This document shows positions 1 through 12,000 of a stretch of DNA of 64,000 nucleotides, piece after piece (position 1 is the first letter of the stretch; each line of letters begins with the position of its first letter). Position numbers and translations under genes: made by a program. This DNA comes from Chloranthus sessilifolius (Eukaryota > Streptophyta > Magnoliopsida > Chloranthales > Chloranthaceae). The stretch spans positions 7,566,866 to 7,630,865 of the forward strand of contig CM037587.1 in NCBI GenBank assembly GCA_021018995.1, given 5' to 3'. Under the pieces are notes generated by a model. It was given only the letters and a program-made list of their open reading frames with translations. It searched no databases and was not told the origin of the DNA.

Positions 1-484
1 CTTTACTAACTAGGGTTACACTTTTAAAATATTTTAAAAGTTAAATACCCTTCTAGCCGCCATTCTTGACTTTCTTAAAGTCTCTTTTTTCTTCTCTCTA
101 TTTTTCCAAGAAACTGTCAGACTTACTCCTTCAGGCATATTTTATTCAAAAATGGGCGCCACAACCTCGTGCAGTAAGCGCTGACGCCGACGCCTCTATA
201 TCGAGGTGTCGGTGCTTCGATAAAAAAACAATTATTTATTTATATATATTTTATTTTTATCGGTTAGACGCCTCCTCGCTATCGGTGCTTGGTCATTGAT
301 TTGGTGCGCTCGCCACGGGTGCTCATATTTTTTGAATAAAATATACTTGAAAAAGTAAGTCTGACACTTTCTTAGAAAAATAAAGGAGAGAGAAAAGAAA
401 AAGACTTATAAAAAAATCAAGAATGACGGCTGAAAAGGAATATAACTTTAAAATATTTTAAAAGTTTAACCCTAATTAGTAAAG
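1..484. mobile_element. Foldback MITE-like element with about 155-bp terminal inverted repeats
   Basis: The first ~155 bases and bases ~325-484 are imperfect reverse complements (CTTTACTAACTAGGGTTA at the left, TAACCCTAATTAGTAAAG at the right), with a GC-richer unique loop between them. No transposase is encoded. The left flank lies outside the window, so the target-site duplication and superfamily cannot be read. The long arms suggest a Mutator-like foldback element. Confidence 0.72.
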
Positions 485-888
485 TGGGCCCCATGCCACC
501 CATCACTTGACAAAAGAAGCGTTACATGTTGCGCCCATATCAATTGGCCTAGAGATATCGCTACGCTTGGGCGCATTTTCCTCTTTCTCATACTTTTATT
601 CCGTATTCTAGACACTACAAAATTAATAGAGCACAAAATTAACACAACATATATTATATACTTTTGAGATTTTATTTTTTGTGTTTTTTTGGAAAAAAAA
701 TGTTATGCCATCGCATAATCGCACATGTGATGGTGCCATCGCATAGCTTCGCATATGCGATTTGACAACAATGGCTAGAACATTTCCCATCGGGAATCGC
801 AAAGAAGCTCCAAACTTGCGGTGCCGAATCTTTTAGGAGTGTAGCAAGGAGTGACCCTCATGCATACGTTCTTTAGCTTCCTCAACAT
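485..888. other. Unassigned spacer
   Basis: AT-rich DNA with a short stretch of CGCATA-type repeats around 710-765. No coding potential or element boundary is visible. It may be degraded polyprotein sequence upstream of the chromodomain fragment that follows. Confidence 0.4.
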
Positions 889-1512
889 ATGGGGGTTAGC
901 TCAACATTTAATGTGGAGGGCCTAGTTCCTTACCTAGGCTCAACCCCACCTCCTAGCAATCCTTTTCAAACGACCATTCCTTTTGAACCAATCCCGATCC
1001 CACAACCCATACCCCTTCCCCCTCTGAGCAAACCAAAAAGAGAGGGAATCGAGAAGATCTTGGTTGATCATGTGGTTTCCGCCGCCGTCTTAGAGTTTCA
1101 AAAGTATCTGGAGGGGTGGGGTGGGTTGGCAAGCCGGGTTTTGAGAGTGCTTGGATTAATGAAAAAGAGGTTCGTCGCTTGGATCTCGACATTATTGGCC
1201 GATATAATGAGCATGCTTCATCGGTGATGAAGCCTATTTGGTCAAGGGGAATTGCTGGGGACGTATATGTAATCGACCGATATCATGAACTAGTTTCATC
1301 GTTGATGGAACGTTTTTGGTTTGTAGGAATTGGTGAGGACGAAGATGTTAAAGGCATTGATTTTGGGCCGCATGGGTCTATCGACGGAAGAAGTAGCAGC
1401 GAAAGAGCCGATGAGCAGGAAAGGAGGTCCAAAATCAGCGCCTGGTCGCCTAGGCGTCCAAAGCCAACAATTTGAGGAAGACCAAATTAACAATAAGAGG
1501 TCGCCCAAGTGA
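889..1512 (+). pseudogene. C-terminal end of a Ty3-gypsy chromovirus polyprotein (chromodomain), frameshifted
   Basis: Frame 1 reads a proline-rich linker and then the start of a chromodomain-like segment (IEKILVDHVVSAA, FQKYLEGW). The match continues in another frame from about 1116 (ESAWINEKEVRRLDLDIIGRY), which shows a frameshift inside the domain. Order and motifs match the end of chromovirus integrase, where a chromodomain follows the integrase core. In that family the domain helps target insertion to heterochromatin. A basic, low-complexity tail runs to about 1512. No upstream RT or integrase is visible, so this is a fragment. A host chromodomain protein is unlikely because an LTR-like tract follows directly. 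Confidence 0.68.
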
Positions 1513-1810
1513 GACTTAAGTTCTCATCCAACTCGTGTTTTGTCCTGATTTTTGTCCTTTTCATTCCTTTTGTTTATCTTTCCCTTTCGTTGTAATCTTC
1601 TACTTTTGGCATTTTAGTACTTTTCTTTTTTAGGGGTTTTTCTCTGTTTGGTGCCTACTATAAAAGGTCCTTATGCAAGCCATTTTATAAAATTGGTCGA
1701 TTTTAATGAAAAGTGACTACACTTTGAGCTTGAGAGAAGCTTTAATGGAGAGTGAGTCTTCTTCCTCATGTGGGTTTGGTGTGAGGTCAAAGGTGTGATA
1801 CCTATGCTTA

Positions 1811-4131
1811 TCTTTTGTGACGACCTTGGCTTTTCCAATCCTCTCGGTATAGGAAAGGCCGGTTCATCAACTTATTGATTTCTCAATAAGCCGTAACAAA
1901 CAGAAGCTGACAACATAACATAGATCTAAAACAGAGGCAAGACATAGAGTAAGGAAAGACAAAAGCTTAAATTAAAACAATATATATCACCATGAGGAGC
2001 CAGGAAGAACCACTGGTGATGGCCAATCCAAAACACCTAAAATAATGGTTCCTAATGATGGTTCCTCGAGTGATATCAAAAGACAAAACAACGGCCTTCG
2101 GCCCATAATTCAGAATAATTCTAAACAAAATACCAAGAAAGGACTAATAAAAATCAGGGAAAGAACTCCTCAACAGGTGTCTCCAGTTCCTCATCAGGAA
2201 TGAAATCGGAGTCCTCTGGATCAAGATCGTCCAATCCCAAATCAGCCTCAGCACCTGTGACGTATAGTCAGGGTGAGCTAACATCGAAGCTCAATAGAGG
2301 AAACTTATCTAAAACATTTTATCATAAGTGAAGGTTTTTCAAAGAGAAAATCGAATTAATAACCTATCAAAAGATGCTTTGCAAACCAAATTTTCAATTC
2401 TAAATAGAAAGTCAAAAACTGAATCAATGTGTCAAATGTTTTCAAAATTTCGAATTAGGCATGCTTCTTGTCTTAAATTTATAACTTAATTTTATCTCCC
2501 AAATTACATATAGCATGAGAGCAGAAAAAGTCACCGATGGGAAACCCTACTGACCATCGTCGTCCATGAACCCTTTTTCTGAAGTGCAACAAGCCCCTAC
2601 ACTATGAGAGAAACTTGCGCCAAAAATTACCGTCAACATGGTTGGTAGAATCTAGGGTTTCGTTCGTATGCGCCTCAAATCGAATGCAAATGCTAACTTA
2701 TATCAAAGCTTGTATACATTATACAATTACGGATTTTCAGAGTTCTGATTTGACGTTCAAGTTCAATGTTTCGAAGTTCTGAGTCCTTAGTCATATCAAA
2801 GTTTTACAGTTCTGATTTGTGTCATATTTCAAAGTTCTTATGTATGCTTAGTTGTTCAAAATGTCGGAATTTCATGATTGATACCACCAACCTACAATTA
2901 TAATAGAATGCAAATCAGGTTTAGGTTCCCCTACCTCACAAAAGCGGTCTAAAACAAGTAAGGCAGTCCTCACAATGGACTCTCTAATCCTAATCCTACA
3001 AGTATTAATACTACGCGTGTTAATAGCGGACCAAAAGTCAAACTCTAAAAGATTGCCGATAAAATTTTCAACAAAAATTCAAAGGCTAGAAACAGGGCAA
3101 AATTCGACCCTTTAATTTAAATTCGATGGTTGAATTCAATTTCGACCCTCAAATTTCCAAAAATTTCATCAGGCCTAAAAATAAAAATTCGACCCTCGAT
3201 TTTCAATTCGATGGTCGAATTCCAAATTTGACCCTCGAATTTCTCTAGGTCTGTGGTTGTTAATTTTTGATTCTTCGAACCTTTCTTTCTCATTCAACCA
3301 CAGTCTGTTTATCTAATTAAAATTCACCATTTTCTACTCTAAGCAAAACATAAATTAATTAACTCATGGAGGTTTAAAAGCCTACCTCTTGACATTTAAT
3401 CCAAAATCAAGCACTGGAACCAAACTTCAAGGTTTAATATGCTTGGATCTCCAAGTCAGTCCATCACAAGGTTGCCTCAAGAGAAAACAACCAAAGTTTC
3501 ACACAGAACAAGCCACTCTCCCCTATCTCTCTCTCTCTCTCAATACCTTTAACAGACTAGAAAAACTATATAAGGTTATTCAATGGTTGAGATGGGGAGA
3601 GGGATTCTCAATCACTATGGATCTAAGATCAAGGCAACCAACTATCAAGCTCAAAGTTCTACTCTCACGTGAAGGAGGAAAGATTAAGACTTCTCCTTCA
3701 CACCTCCCTCTTATAATACTAAGGTAACTCAACTATCTAGATTTTTGTGATTAAAAATTCTATCTACTTAACTTGAAATTATTTCCGGCGTTAAACACAA
3801 ACACCCAACTTAAAGTGTATGTCAACGCATACATGACTTCCACAAGTCACGAGACAGAATCCTTTGGTCATCAATTTCGTCATACCCTTAGCTAACCAAA
3901 AACCCAGAAATATCCCGTAACTGTTCTCGGGCATGCTTACCGAGGTAAATGAAAAACAGGTCCAAAAATATCAGGGATATTACATCTTGCTGGTCGGGTG
4001 CAGGAGCATCAGGCTTTGGTGCGACGTGCTCTGCATCCTCCTCCTCATCTTCATCTGGTACCACCGCACCCTTAGGAGCCTTGACGAGCTGGTTGTAGGT
4101 CTGACCCCAATTGACGAGGTTATACATCTTT
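1811..4131 (-). mobile_element. Solo LTR of a long-LTR Ty3-gypsy element, with 5-bp TSD
   Basis: Read on the minus strand the element begins TGTATAACC and ends GTCGTCACA, spanning 1816-4126 (2311 bp). It is flanked by the direct repeat TCTTT at 1811-1815 and 4127-4131. No internal domain is present, so it is a solo LTR left by LTR-LTR recombination. Inside it, in minus orientation, are a GA/CT microsatellite near 3525-3541, an array of TTCGA-centred palindromes at about 3095-3245, and the box GTTAGCTCACCC followed by an acidic reading frame (2154-2254). The same module order occurs in the LTRs at 24463-26754 and 56022-58591. Confidence 0.88.
2154..2254 (-). other. Conserved acidic mini-ORF behind a 3' splice-site-like AG, inside solo LTR 1
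   Basis: On the minus strand, TAGCTCACCC lies about 22 nt upstream of CACAG/GT. The sequence then reads open for 32 codons in the second-position phase, ending TTCTTTCCC-TGA. The peptide is strongly acidic, with the core DPEDSD and the tail EEFFP. The core is shared with the LTR ORF at 24837-24940, and the phase and acidic nature with 58173-58285. There is no ATG, so it could be translated only as a spliced terminal exon. Function unknown. Confidence 0.5.
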
Positions 4132-4578
4132 GATCTTTTCTCTATTTATTTCCCTATTTGTTTGCTATTTCTATCGCGTTTTCTATTTCTTGTTGTTAAA
4201 ACACCCCTAAAACCTTAACTCTTGAGTAACCTTGATGCCCACCCTTGCGGATTGATTCTAATCACCACTCATCAATTCATGACTGCCGTTGGGCTCGAGC
4301 TTGCTCTACTTGCAACCGATTAACTGATCGATTTGAAAGCCTTAGCGAAGAGCTACGAGAATCCACATCGATCGACTAGCGAACGCCTAAACCTAGGGGA
4401 TGCTAGAGTTTTGTCTCTAGGATCGTACCTTCCGCAATTCTAACGGATTCGCTCGCTGGATTGAACCCTATGCGAACCTAGCATGATTACCTAAGAGGAA
4501 TTCCACGAAACTCTAAGGTATCGCTTTAATTGGAGTTTAATTGCTTAATTAATTAGTTCTGGAAGATCAACTAGACAT

Positions 4579-5008
4579 ACAAGTGCCAAGTGTCAAGGTG
4601 TCATAGATGTTTGGCACACCAATTTCTAAAGATTCCAATAAGGTGGCACGACCTTAAGAAAATAAAACTTAAAAAAAAGAATGCACATAGAAAAAAACTG
4701 AAGGGAAATCTTAGAGAGCCACTCGAGATATGTCATAAAAAGATACATAATGTATGTCATGAAGCTAACTAAGAGTATACTATATTTTGCATATGTTTTC
4801 AAGGACCCAAGCATTTTAATTTTTAAGTTACTAAACTTCACACAATTTAAAATAAAATAAAATGACATTTCATTTTATCATGTCAAAACGAGGAACTTTT
4901 TGATGGTATTATATGGTATTTTCATACATGTCTAAAAGTATCGTGCTGTGTTGAGGAGTGTCCAAGTGCCACCAAGTGTCGACACGACAAAAATCCCAAA
5001 AGTAGAAT
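4579..5008 (-). repeat. Interspersed repeat family A, copy 1
   Basis: The reverse complement of this tract matches 38503-39240. Shared blocks include GACACCTTGACACTTGGCAC at one end and GTGCCGACACTTGGTGGCAC-like sequence at the other, plus TCAAAACGAGGA and CTTGGGTCCTTGAAAA internally. It looks like a nonautonomous DNA element with degenerate terminal repeats. No target duplication could be identified. Confidence 0.6.
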
Positions 5009-5608
5009 TACCTATCTAACACTAACAGCAACCATTCAGTCAATCAGCGGTAGGACATCCAAAGAAGTCCATTGTCAAAGGCATATGATGGGATGTCACC
5101 TTCAACATGGGAAAGACGGTCCAAATTCTAAACAAATTGTTTGATTCGAAAAAAACAACAACACTGCCTCCCTCTTGCAAACACATCAACTCTTACTGGT
5201 TTTTTTGGATTCATAGATTTGTATGTAGTTTCCAAAAAAACATTTTATTTTTCTTTCGAAAAAGCAGCAAAAACTCGTAAAAAAATTCCTCAAAAATAAT
5301 ATTTTTTCTTTTTCTAAATTCACGCTCTCTTGAAAATGGTTCTTGTTTGACTTGTGTGAGGTCAAAATTTGACTTTGGCCTGACGCCCCCCCCCCCCCCC
5401 CCCTCCTCGACTTCCATGGGCTGCCTACAACAACAACCATCAAGGATATCCTCCTCTCCTTCTTGATATTTTTTCTTCTTCATTGGCTGCTATAGCAACC
5501 CTTTTATTTTTTCTTTCTTCTTCACATCTCTTATCCTCCTCCTTCTGACTCTTTCCCCCCTCCTCTCCTTCTTGATATTTTTTCTTCTTCATTGGCTGCT
5601 ATACCAAC
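5009..5608. other. AT-rich spacer with a poly-C tract
   Basis: No gene is visible. An 18-base C run occupies 5386-5403. A short segment (ATCCTCCTCTCCTTCTTGAT and following) is repeated near 5447 and 5560, so the flank of the next MITE contains a local duplication. Confidence 0.5.
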
Positions 5609-5838
5609 CATGGATCAAAATATCGTCCGATACCGATACGTATCGGACGATACGTATCGGTATCGGAGGTGGACGATACGGTACATTAAATGTACCGTAT
5701 CGCCCATTTATATGGCTAATACCGGACGATACATTCAATGTATCGTCCGGTATGTTACTGTTCCGGTACGTATCGTCCGATACGTACCGGTTTTCGGCCC
5801 GGACGATACGTACCGGAAAACCGGCATTTTGATCCTTG
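5609..5838. mobile_element. hAT-type MITE of the CGATACG palindrome family, 8-bp TSD
   Basis: Terminal inverted repeats CATGGATCAAAAT and CAAGGATCAAAAT bound 230 bp and are flanked by the perfect 8-bp direct repeat ATACCAAC (5601-5608 and 5839-5846). The interior is almost entirely CGATACGTATCG-type palindromes. An 8-bp TSD with short C(A/T)GG termini points to the hAT superfamily. Relatives lie at 14382, 20636, 23916, 41680 and 42381. Confidence 0.88.
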
Positions 5839-6712
5839 ATACCAACCCTTCTATTTTTTCTTTCTTCTTCACATCTCTTTCTATTCCCCCCCTAAAAAAA
5901 GGTAAGATTACATGATAGAATAACTATAGGAACATTGAAGGTATTATGGATTGAACAATACACAAAAAATGGAGGTGACAAATGAATTTATTGGAGAAAA
6001 AAAAAGACTATTACAACACAAATGTTTTCAATTTCTGATGCAGAAACATCATGAGGCGGCAAGGTGCTGACCATACATCAAACTCGCGTGGTTGACCCAT
6101 TCATATGCCATGTAGGAATCTAGAACCTAATAATGTAAAGTTGAAATAACTAAAGAGACTCATATCCTAGTTCAGGTTTATTAGAAGAAAGAGAGATGGA
6201 GATAAGAGGGAGAGATGAGAGATCTAGAACCCAAATGGACTACATTGTTCTTAATAAGATGGTTTGGGTTACATTAGATCGTCCGTATATATTAGAGGGT
6301 AACTTAAATTCAAAACTCATTTTCAGTCAATGTGGGACTAAACCTACACTTAACTAAACACACCAGGCCACATACAACATATATTATCTCCAACAATTAT
6401 GTTTCACGCATGAAAATTATTATTATCCGCATTTAATATTACCAGGTTGATAATGAAATACCACTTTCTTGATAAAGAGTTGGTACTAGGTGCACAGGCC
6501 CTTGCTTCATCTGTGGTGCACGGGTCGTAGTTCTATACTGATGATGCATGTCTTCTTTAATTTTGTCCATGTTGTACATGAGACCATCATTTAGATTGGA
6601 TTCAGCCCAAAAATTGTGATGTTGAACAATTTCTACTGTCCTGATTAAGAGCCGCTGGAGCTTTGAAATGGACTGCTAAATATCATGGCAATGGCCTACA
6701 TTGGGGGACTAA

Positions 6713-7080
6713 GGCTGCGTATGGCTTATCTCTTTGCTAGCCCCTGCCATAGTAGAGTTCACCTGTTTTAGCAGGTTCCCATCATCTTTGCTAACATCCT
6801 GCTACTTGCTTTAGCAGGTATTCCTTCTCCTTGATTACTCCTTGCATAGCAAGATTTTATGCAAGATTTACCTGTTCAGTAGTTCTACCGTCCTCTCTAC
6901 CCACTCCTTCCTAGAGTAGATTTTATTTGCTCCGGTAGGGAGTTAGTAGAGAGCAGGGAGGTTGCTGCTAGAGCAGGTAAATCCTCCTTTGCAGAGAGTT
7001 AAAAAAGAGAATGGGAACCAACTAAAGCAGGTGAACTCTGCTGTGTCAGGGGCTACCAAAGAGCTATGCCATACACAGCC
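6713..7080. mobile_element. Tourist/Harbinger-type MITE, TAA target duplication
   Basis: The element starts GGCTGCGTATGGC and ends GCCATACACAGCC, with TAA on each side (6710-6712, 7081-7083). The inverted homology continues about 90 bp inward on both arms (AGCCCCTG, AGAGTTCACCTG). A 3-bp TAA TSD and a GG-starting TIR are the PIF/Harbinger signature. No transposase is encoded. Confidence 0.85.
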
Positions 7081-7620
7081 TAAATGTTCTTTGATTGGAC
7101 ATTTAGAAACCTTGGTCAAGAATGAATTTGAGCCATCAACCATCTGCAGGATACCCACATGATTATCTCAATTGATGACTAGGATTACCAAAGTGTATGA
7201 TTATAGGATGACCGTTGCACCACAGTTGGTGCGTGAATCCTGTGGAACGAATATCAGCTTCTTGATAAATCCTGCAAATTTAATTATGGTTAGGAGATTT
7301 AGTTAATTTTTTTTTTCTTCTAATTTAAATAAAATAGTTTCCGATCCTCATTAAGTCCGCACATATCAATTTTGACTAAGCAGATGACTATATGGACTGC
7401 TCGTCTCAAACTAGTGAGTAGTGACTACCACTACTCATCATTTCCATCTGAACTGTTTGATGCACTGCAATATTGCATTTCATGAGATGACCCAAAGCAT
7501 CAATTTAATTTTCCAGCTTTCCACCACTGTTATACAACTGATCAATGTAATTAGAATGCCTAGTTGAGCTTCAGCAATGTACTTCCCTACGGATAGGTTA
7601 GGAGAATACTTATGATACTT
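7081..7620. other. Spacer without recognisable gene
   Basis: AT-rich sequence with no importin exon and no clear transposon ends on either strand. Confidence 0.4.
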
Positions 7621-7624
7621 ACGC

Positions 7625-7700
7625 TGGGGCCTGTAATTCAATTGGAAGGTGCCTGATGACGAACCTTGAGGTCACAGGTTCAATTCCAGCTTATCTAATT
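7625..7700 (+). repeat. tRNA-derived SINE-like remnant
   Basis: An A-box-like segment (TGTAATTCAATTGG, near 7632) and a B box GGTTCAATTCC (7677-7687) are spaced as in pol III internal promoters, followed by a T/A-rich tail. The tRNA cloverleaf does not pair, so a functional tRNA is excluded. Related short blocks (AGAACGCCTAGGTGAAG and AGAATGCCTAGTTGAG) flank it. Confidence 0.35.
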
Positions 7701-7767
7701 TTTTTAAAAAAGCAACCTGCTTATAATACCGAGGCAATTAGAACGCCTAGGTGAAGGTAGTTAATAT

Positions 7768-8771
7768 CATGGTATTAAAACTTGACGAGTTGACTCGGAA
7801 CTCGGGGCAGTCGACCCAGCTCGACCAAGTTTCGAGCCGACTCGCCAAGAGACTCGAATAAGTTTACAACGCGATCGACTCAGAAACTCGACCGAGTTTG
7901 TCAGCTCAGCGAGTCGACTCAGTCTCTTACTTAAACGAGGATAGGCGGGGATTATTTTAGATTTTAAAGGGCATTTAAGTAAAATTACTTATTTATATAA
8001 AGCTCAACCTATTCTTCGACATTCTAGCTAATCCCTCTCGAGCATTGAACTTAAACCCTCTCGAGGCTCCGAAAAACTGACAAAAAAAACCCTAATCTAG
8101 CGCAGAAACCCTAGACTCTTAACCCTTGCAAAGAAGAACGGAGAAAGAAGAAGATTGAGAACCACTCTTAAGTTCTTTTTTTTTTTTTTTCTGTTTTTTT
8201 TTTTGGTTATGTTGGAGCTCAGGCCTGAGGGCTTTTCTTTTTTATTCACAATGATTCATGGTGAATCACACTGCACAATGATTCACGGTGGATTTTCTGC
8301 TGGAGCTTAGGCCCATAATCTATTTTTTTTTTTATTCACGATGATTCACGGTGAATCCCAGTGTTCTCGTTGTATAAAGTGTAGGTACTCTTAATATAAA
8401 AGAGTACCTTTATTTATAACCCAAGATTCTTCCGTTTCAACGCAATTTTTACATGCTTAAACCAGTGGTTGCTTTAAATTAGACAATAAAGATCATTTTT
8501 TTGTGCCAATGTTCATCACAGTAGCTATCATGATCATTATCCTATCATCAGATTCTGGGATCACTTTCTCAGTTTGCTTTCTAATTCATAGATGGATGGG
8601 ATCTGTATATTAGATGAATTTGAATATATCAAATATTTAAAATTTATTTTTATTTTTTATTTTTTAATATATATTAAATACCCGAGTCGGAGCGAGTCGA
8701 GTTGGACGAAGTTTCCGAGTTGACTCTACTCAGCTGACATCCAACTTGAGTTTTTGTGTCTTAAAACCATG
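7768..8771. mobile_element. hAT-type element, about 1 kb, perfect 8-bp TSD
   Basis: The ends CATGGTATTAAAAC and GTCTTAAAACCATG form inverted repeats and are flanked by GTTAATAT at 7760-7767 and 8772-8779. Subterminal regions are rich in ACTCG/CGAGT repeats (about 7795-7920 and 8680-8750). The interior has TATTTATATAAAG (about 7990-8000), followed by a leader-like tract with AAACCCTAATC. No transposase frame is visible, so it is nonautonomous. Confidence 0.85.
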
Positions 8772-9072
8772 GTTAATATTGTATTCTATATATTAATTTT
8801 AGCATTTATTATTCTTACGCTCTACTTGTCCTTGATGCAAGTAGGAAAAACTCAATACTTATTACTCATTTTTAAACATGATAGCAAATCCTATAAATTT
8901 CATGTGTGGGGATAGTAGTATTATTCATGCATTATTCGTTTATCTGTCTTCTTGCTGTCACTTTTGTTTAAAATCTTGGTGCAAAGGCTGGCTTCTTAGA
9001 AAGACAATCCCTTTGTTAAACAGTGAGTAATATTGTTTTCAATTTTAGTTGATGGATTTATTTTTATTGCAG

Positions 9073-12000
9073 TATTGAAACCATCACTCTTGGGGATAAA
9101 CGGATAGGAATCAAGACTAGTGTCTTGGAGGAGAAAGCTACAGCTTGTAACATGCTCTGCTGCTATGCTGATGAGCTAAAGGAGGGATTCTATCCATGGA
9201 TTGATCAGGTTGGTTATGATGCAGTGAATATGTACTTTTTTTTTTTTTTTTGGGTTTAACATAGGTTACACTTTGTTTTTTGAAGAAAAGATGAAGATTT
9301 GAACCAGAGCCTCTTTTTTCTAAGCTAAAATTTAACCAACAAGCTATATAACATTTATTTAAACAAAGAGTTTGTTTACATTGATTACACTAATCACATG
9401 GGTTTCATGGAATATGCAGGTTGCCCCAACGTTAGTCCCGCTTCTCAAATTTTATTTCCATGAAGAAGTTAGAAAGGCTGCTGTTTCAGGTGTTTATTAC
9501 AATTTAAGTTTCTGGCATTTCTTTTGGGAGATGCTACTTCCACACCAACATTTGCATCTCCCAAACAGTTAATGAAATTTCTCACCACACATCAATAAAT
9601 GAAAAGTTACATTGCACGCCATATTAATGAAATTATTGATGACACATGCACTAGTACTATGCACACACAAATTATAACAAGCCTCATTTTTTAGATTGTG
9701 TACAATGAGTAAATGATGGCGCGGAAGTAGCAGCCCTCTTGCTTGTTTTTATTGATTGTTTTGAGCATTGCAAGGTTCCTGATGTAACTTCTTACTGCAT
9801 GTGCCCAGCCATGCCGGAGCTATTACGCTCAGCTAAGTTAGCTGTCGAGAAGGGACAAGCTCTAGGTCGTGATGAGTCCTATATTAAGCAGTTGTCGGAT
9901 TACATTATTCCTGCTCTGGTTGAAGCTTTGCATAAGGTCATTGTGATATTTTTGGTTCTTTAATATTGTTTGTGTTCTAAATTCTCTATCTGGTCTTTAT
10001 TGATTAATCAATTATATTTTGGTGCTGAGATATACATTCTTTACTGCGACTGGCTTGCAGGAGCCGGAGACAGAAATTTGTGCGAGCATGTTGGATGCAT
10101 TGAATGAATGCATACAGGTTTGCCCTATAATTCATGAAGTTTTATTATTTTTTTGTTTAAGCCCAAATCTGTTACATTTGTGCATCGTCATTAAATGGAA
10201 TTGTACTCCTCTTTGTTGAATAAGAGCTGGTATTAGGGTGCCCCAATCCGAGTGTCTGCAGCAGCACTCGGCAATCTCCATTTCTCCAAATGATCAAATC
10301 TCGAGAGCTGCACAGCTATCTAGGAGCCCTCGATTCAGTGAATGTTCACCTTTAACTGATTTGGCGCTTAAAGTATCTGCTCAATTACCAAGATTGGTGG
10401 TTTAAGATTGACTCGAGTGCTTCCTCTGGTGCTTGGGTTGGGTCCCTTGTACTAAGTTGTTGAATGATTTGGGTTGCTAAGTTGCTAATCACATGTTCTA
10501 TCATGTTCCGGATACTTTCTGAGACTAAATTTATGTGATCAGTCTGCTGTGCCAGTAGCATTTGCTTAACTGTGTAGTGCATACAAATTCATGTGATCTA
10601 CTTTATTTATTATTTTTTGATCAAGTAATGAAAAAGTTTTACTAGACAACACAAGTTTTACAACTTGTGTGCATATTTGGACGATAATTAACAAAGATAT
10701 ACTTATCTTATGGCAGTTGATGATTTAGGAAATTAGGCATAAGGTCACACCATTAACAAATTACATTGTAGACCAATATTTGCCAGCTTATTTATATGGG
10801 GAATCTCCTCAATCGGAGGAGAAAGTTATTCCACGTCCTAAAATGTGGGTACTGTCTTCCTTGGAGGCCTTCCCAGCCACCAATGTTCAGAGAGTTACTT
10901 GCAGTCAGAATGTAGCTTGCTGATGTTTATTTTTTATTTTTTCATGTTGAAGGGACTGGAAAGGACTCTTGCCATTGCGTTTGTTGCAGGGATCATTTAC
11001 AAGCAGTTGCCTTCTCATTCCTTCTTGCAGACATGCTGTTGTTGCAAATATTAGTGAATGAATGAGACAAGTTCAAATCAGTATTGGCTTTATAAACTAA
11101 ACCAGTGATACTTAATTCGCTGGGCAAACTAGCGAGAACTGCGAATTGGGTTCGGACAAACCAATTCGCCATACGGTTTGCCCCAATTCGGTGTGACTGG
11201 GCGATTTTTACGAATTGGTATTTTTTGTTTAAGCGCTATTTTATTAAAAAAAAGCGCAGGAGAAGACCTGAACCCACGACCTGTCACCAATTCACCTTAC
11301 CTAACCGACAACTGACCAGTAGGGCTACTGTTAGTTTTATTTTTAAAACACAACATTAAAGTGTTATATCATAAAACTATATGAAGTTTATTGAAAAATA
11401 AAATAAAAAACTCATCGGGTTCACATGACAATTGCGAAATCGAATACAAATCAAGCGAATTAGCGAACTAAGTAACATAGAATTAAACAATGAATGAAAT
11501 GATGCTACAAGTAGTTTTCTTACTTCTCTTATTAATAAATCTCCTATTTCCACCCGAAAGGAAAAAGTAAAGGTTTTTTCAAGCACAATCTCAGAATTCA
11601 CCGGCTGTCGTGCTTTTACATTATGTTTTTCCCTTTAGTCACCTCAAGAATTCTGTCTTCTAATGCAAGCTATTTGAAAAACAAAGACTGATGGGGTTTC
11701 TCCAACCTGTAGATTAACATTTCAGATTATACCTTGATGATTAAGTGATTTTTTTTATCCATAACAGCAAAATATATCAAATCAAGAGAAATGATTTCAT
11801 ACTTGTGTTGTAGGGAGAGACTACTACACAATGAACGAACAGACTGGGAGAAAAAAAAGCAAGAACCACTGGAATTATAATCCTCCCACCATATCGTCCG
11901 ATGGCCCTGATCGACTCTGGTGGAATCTGCCCTTTCATGAGCTTAGCACAAACTCATTCTAAAATTCTTTCGCTAGTGAATCTCATCACTATCGCAGCTG

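Larger units (their letters stand above)
1513..4578 (+). repeat. Probable 3' LTR of the chromovirus, split by a solo LTR
   Basis: The sequence just after the chromodomain fragment behaves like an LTR: a pyrimidine-rich tract, a TATA motif TATAAAAGG at 1659-1667, and a leader-like region. It is interrupted at 1811-4131 by a younger solo LTR and resumes from 4132 to roughly 4578. Exact ends were not found because the 5' LTR is not in the window. The assignment is inferred from position and promoter-like content. Confidence 0.45.

Noticed and set aside
889-1512. Host chromodomain gene
   Set aside because: The domain is frameshifted, starts after a linker typical of integrase ends, and is followed by LTR-like sequence.
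5572-5915. Arg/Tyr/Asp-rich overlapping open frames over the CGATACG repeat (also 14366-14676 and 41562-41921)
   Set aside because: Repeated RYVSDDTYR-like peptides are translations of the palindromic MITE in several frames at once.
7625-7700. Candidate tRNA gene
   Set aside because: A and B boxes are present but the acceptor and T stems do not pair, and an A/T tail follows. A SINE remnant fits better.
1-9072. Upstream importin-5 exons
   Set aside because: I looked for the acidic region and HEAT repeats that precede IETITLGDK but found no matching frame. They must lie left of the window, or have diverged beyond recognition by eye.
10385-10582. 65-codon minus-strand frame in importin intron 4
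   Set aside because: No recognised domain, no homologous copy in the window, and no supporting promoter or splice context. Left unassigned.
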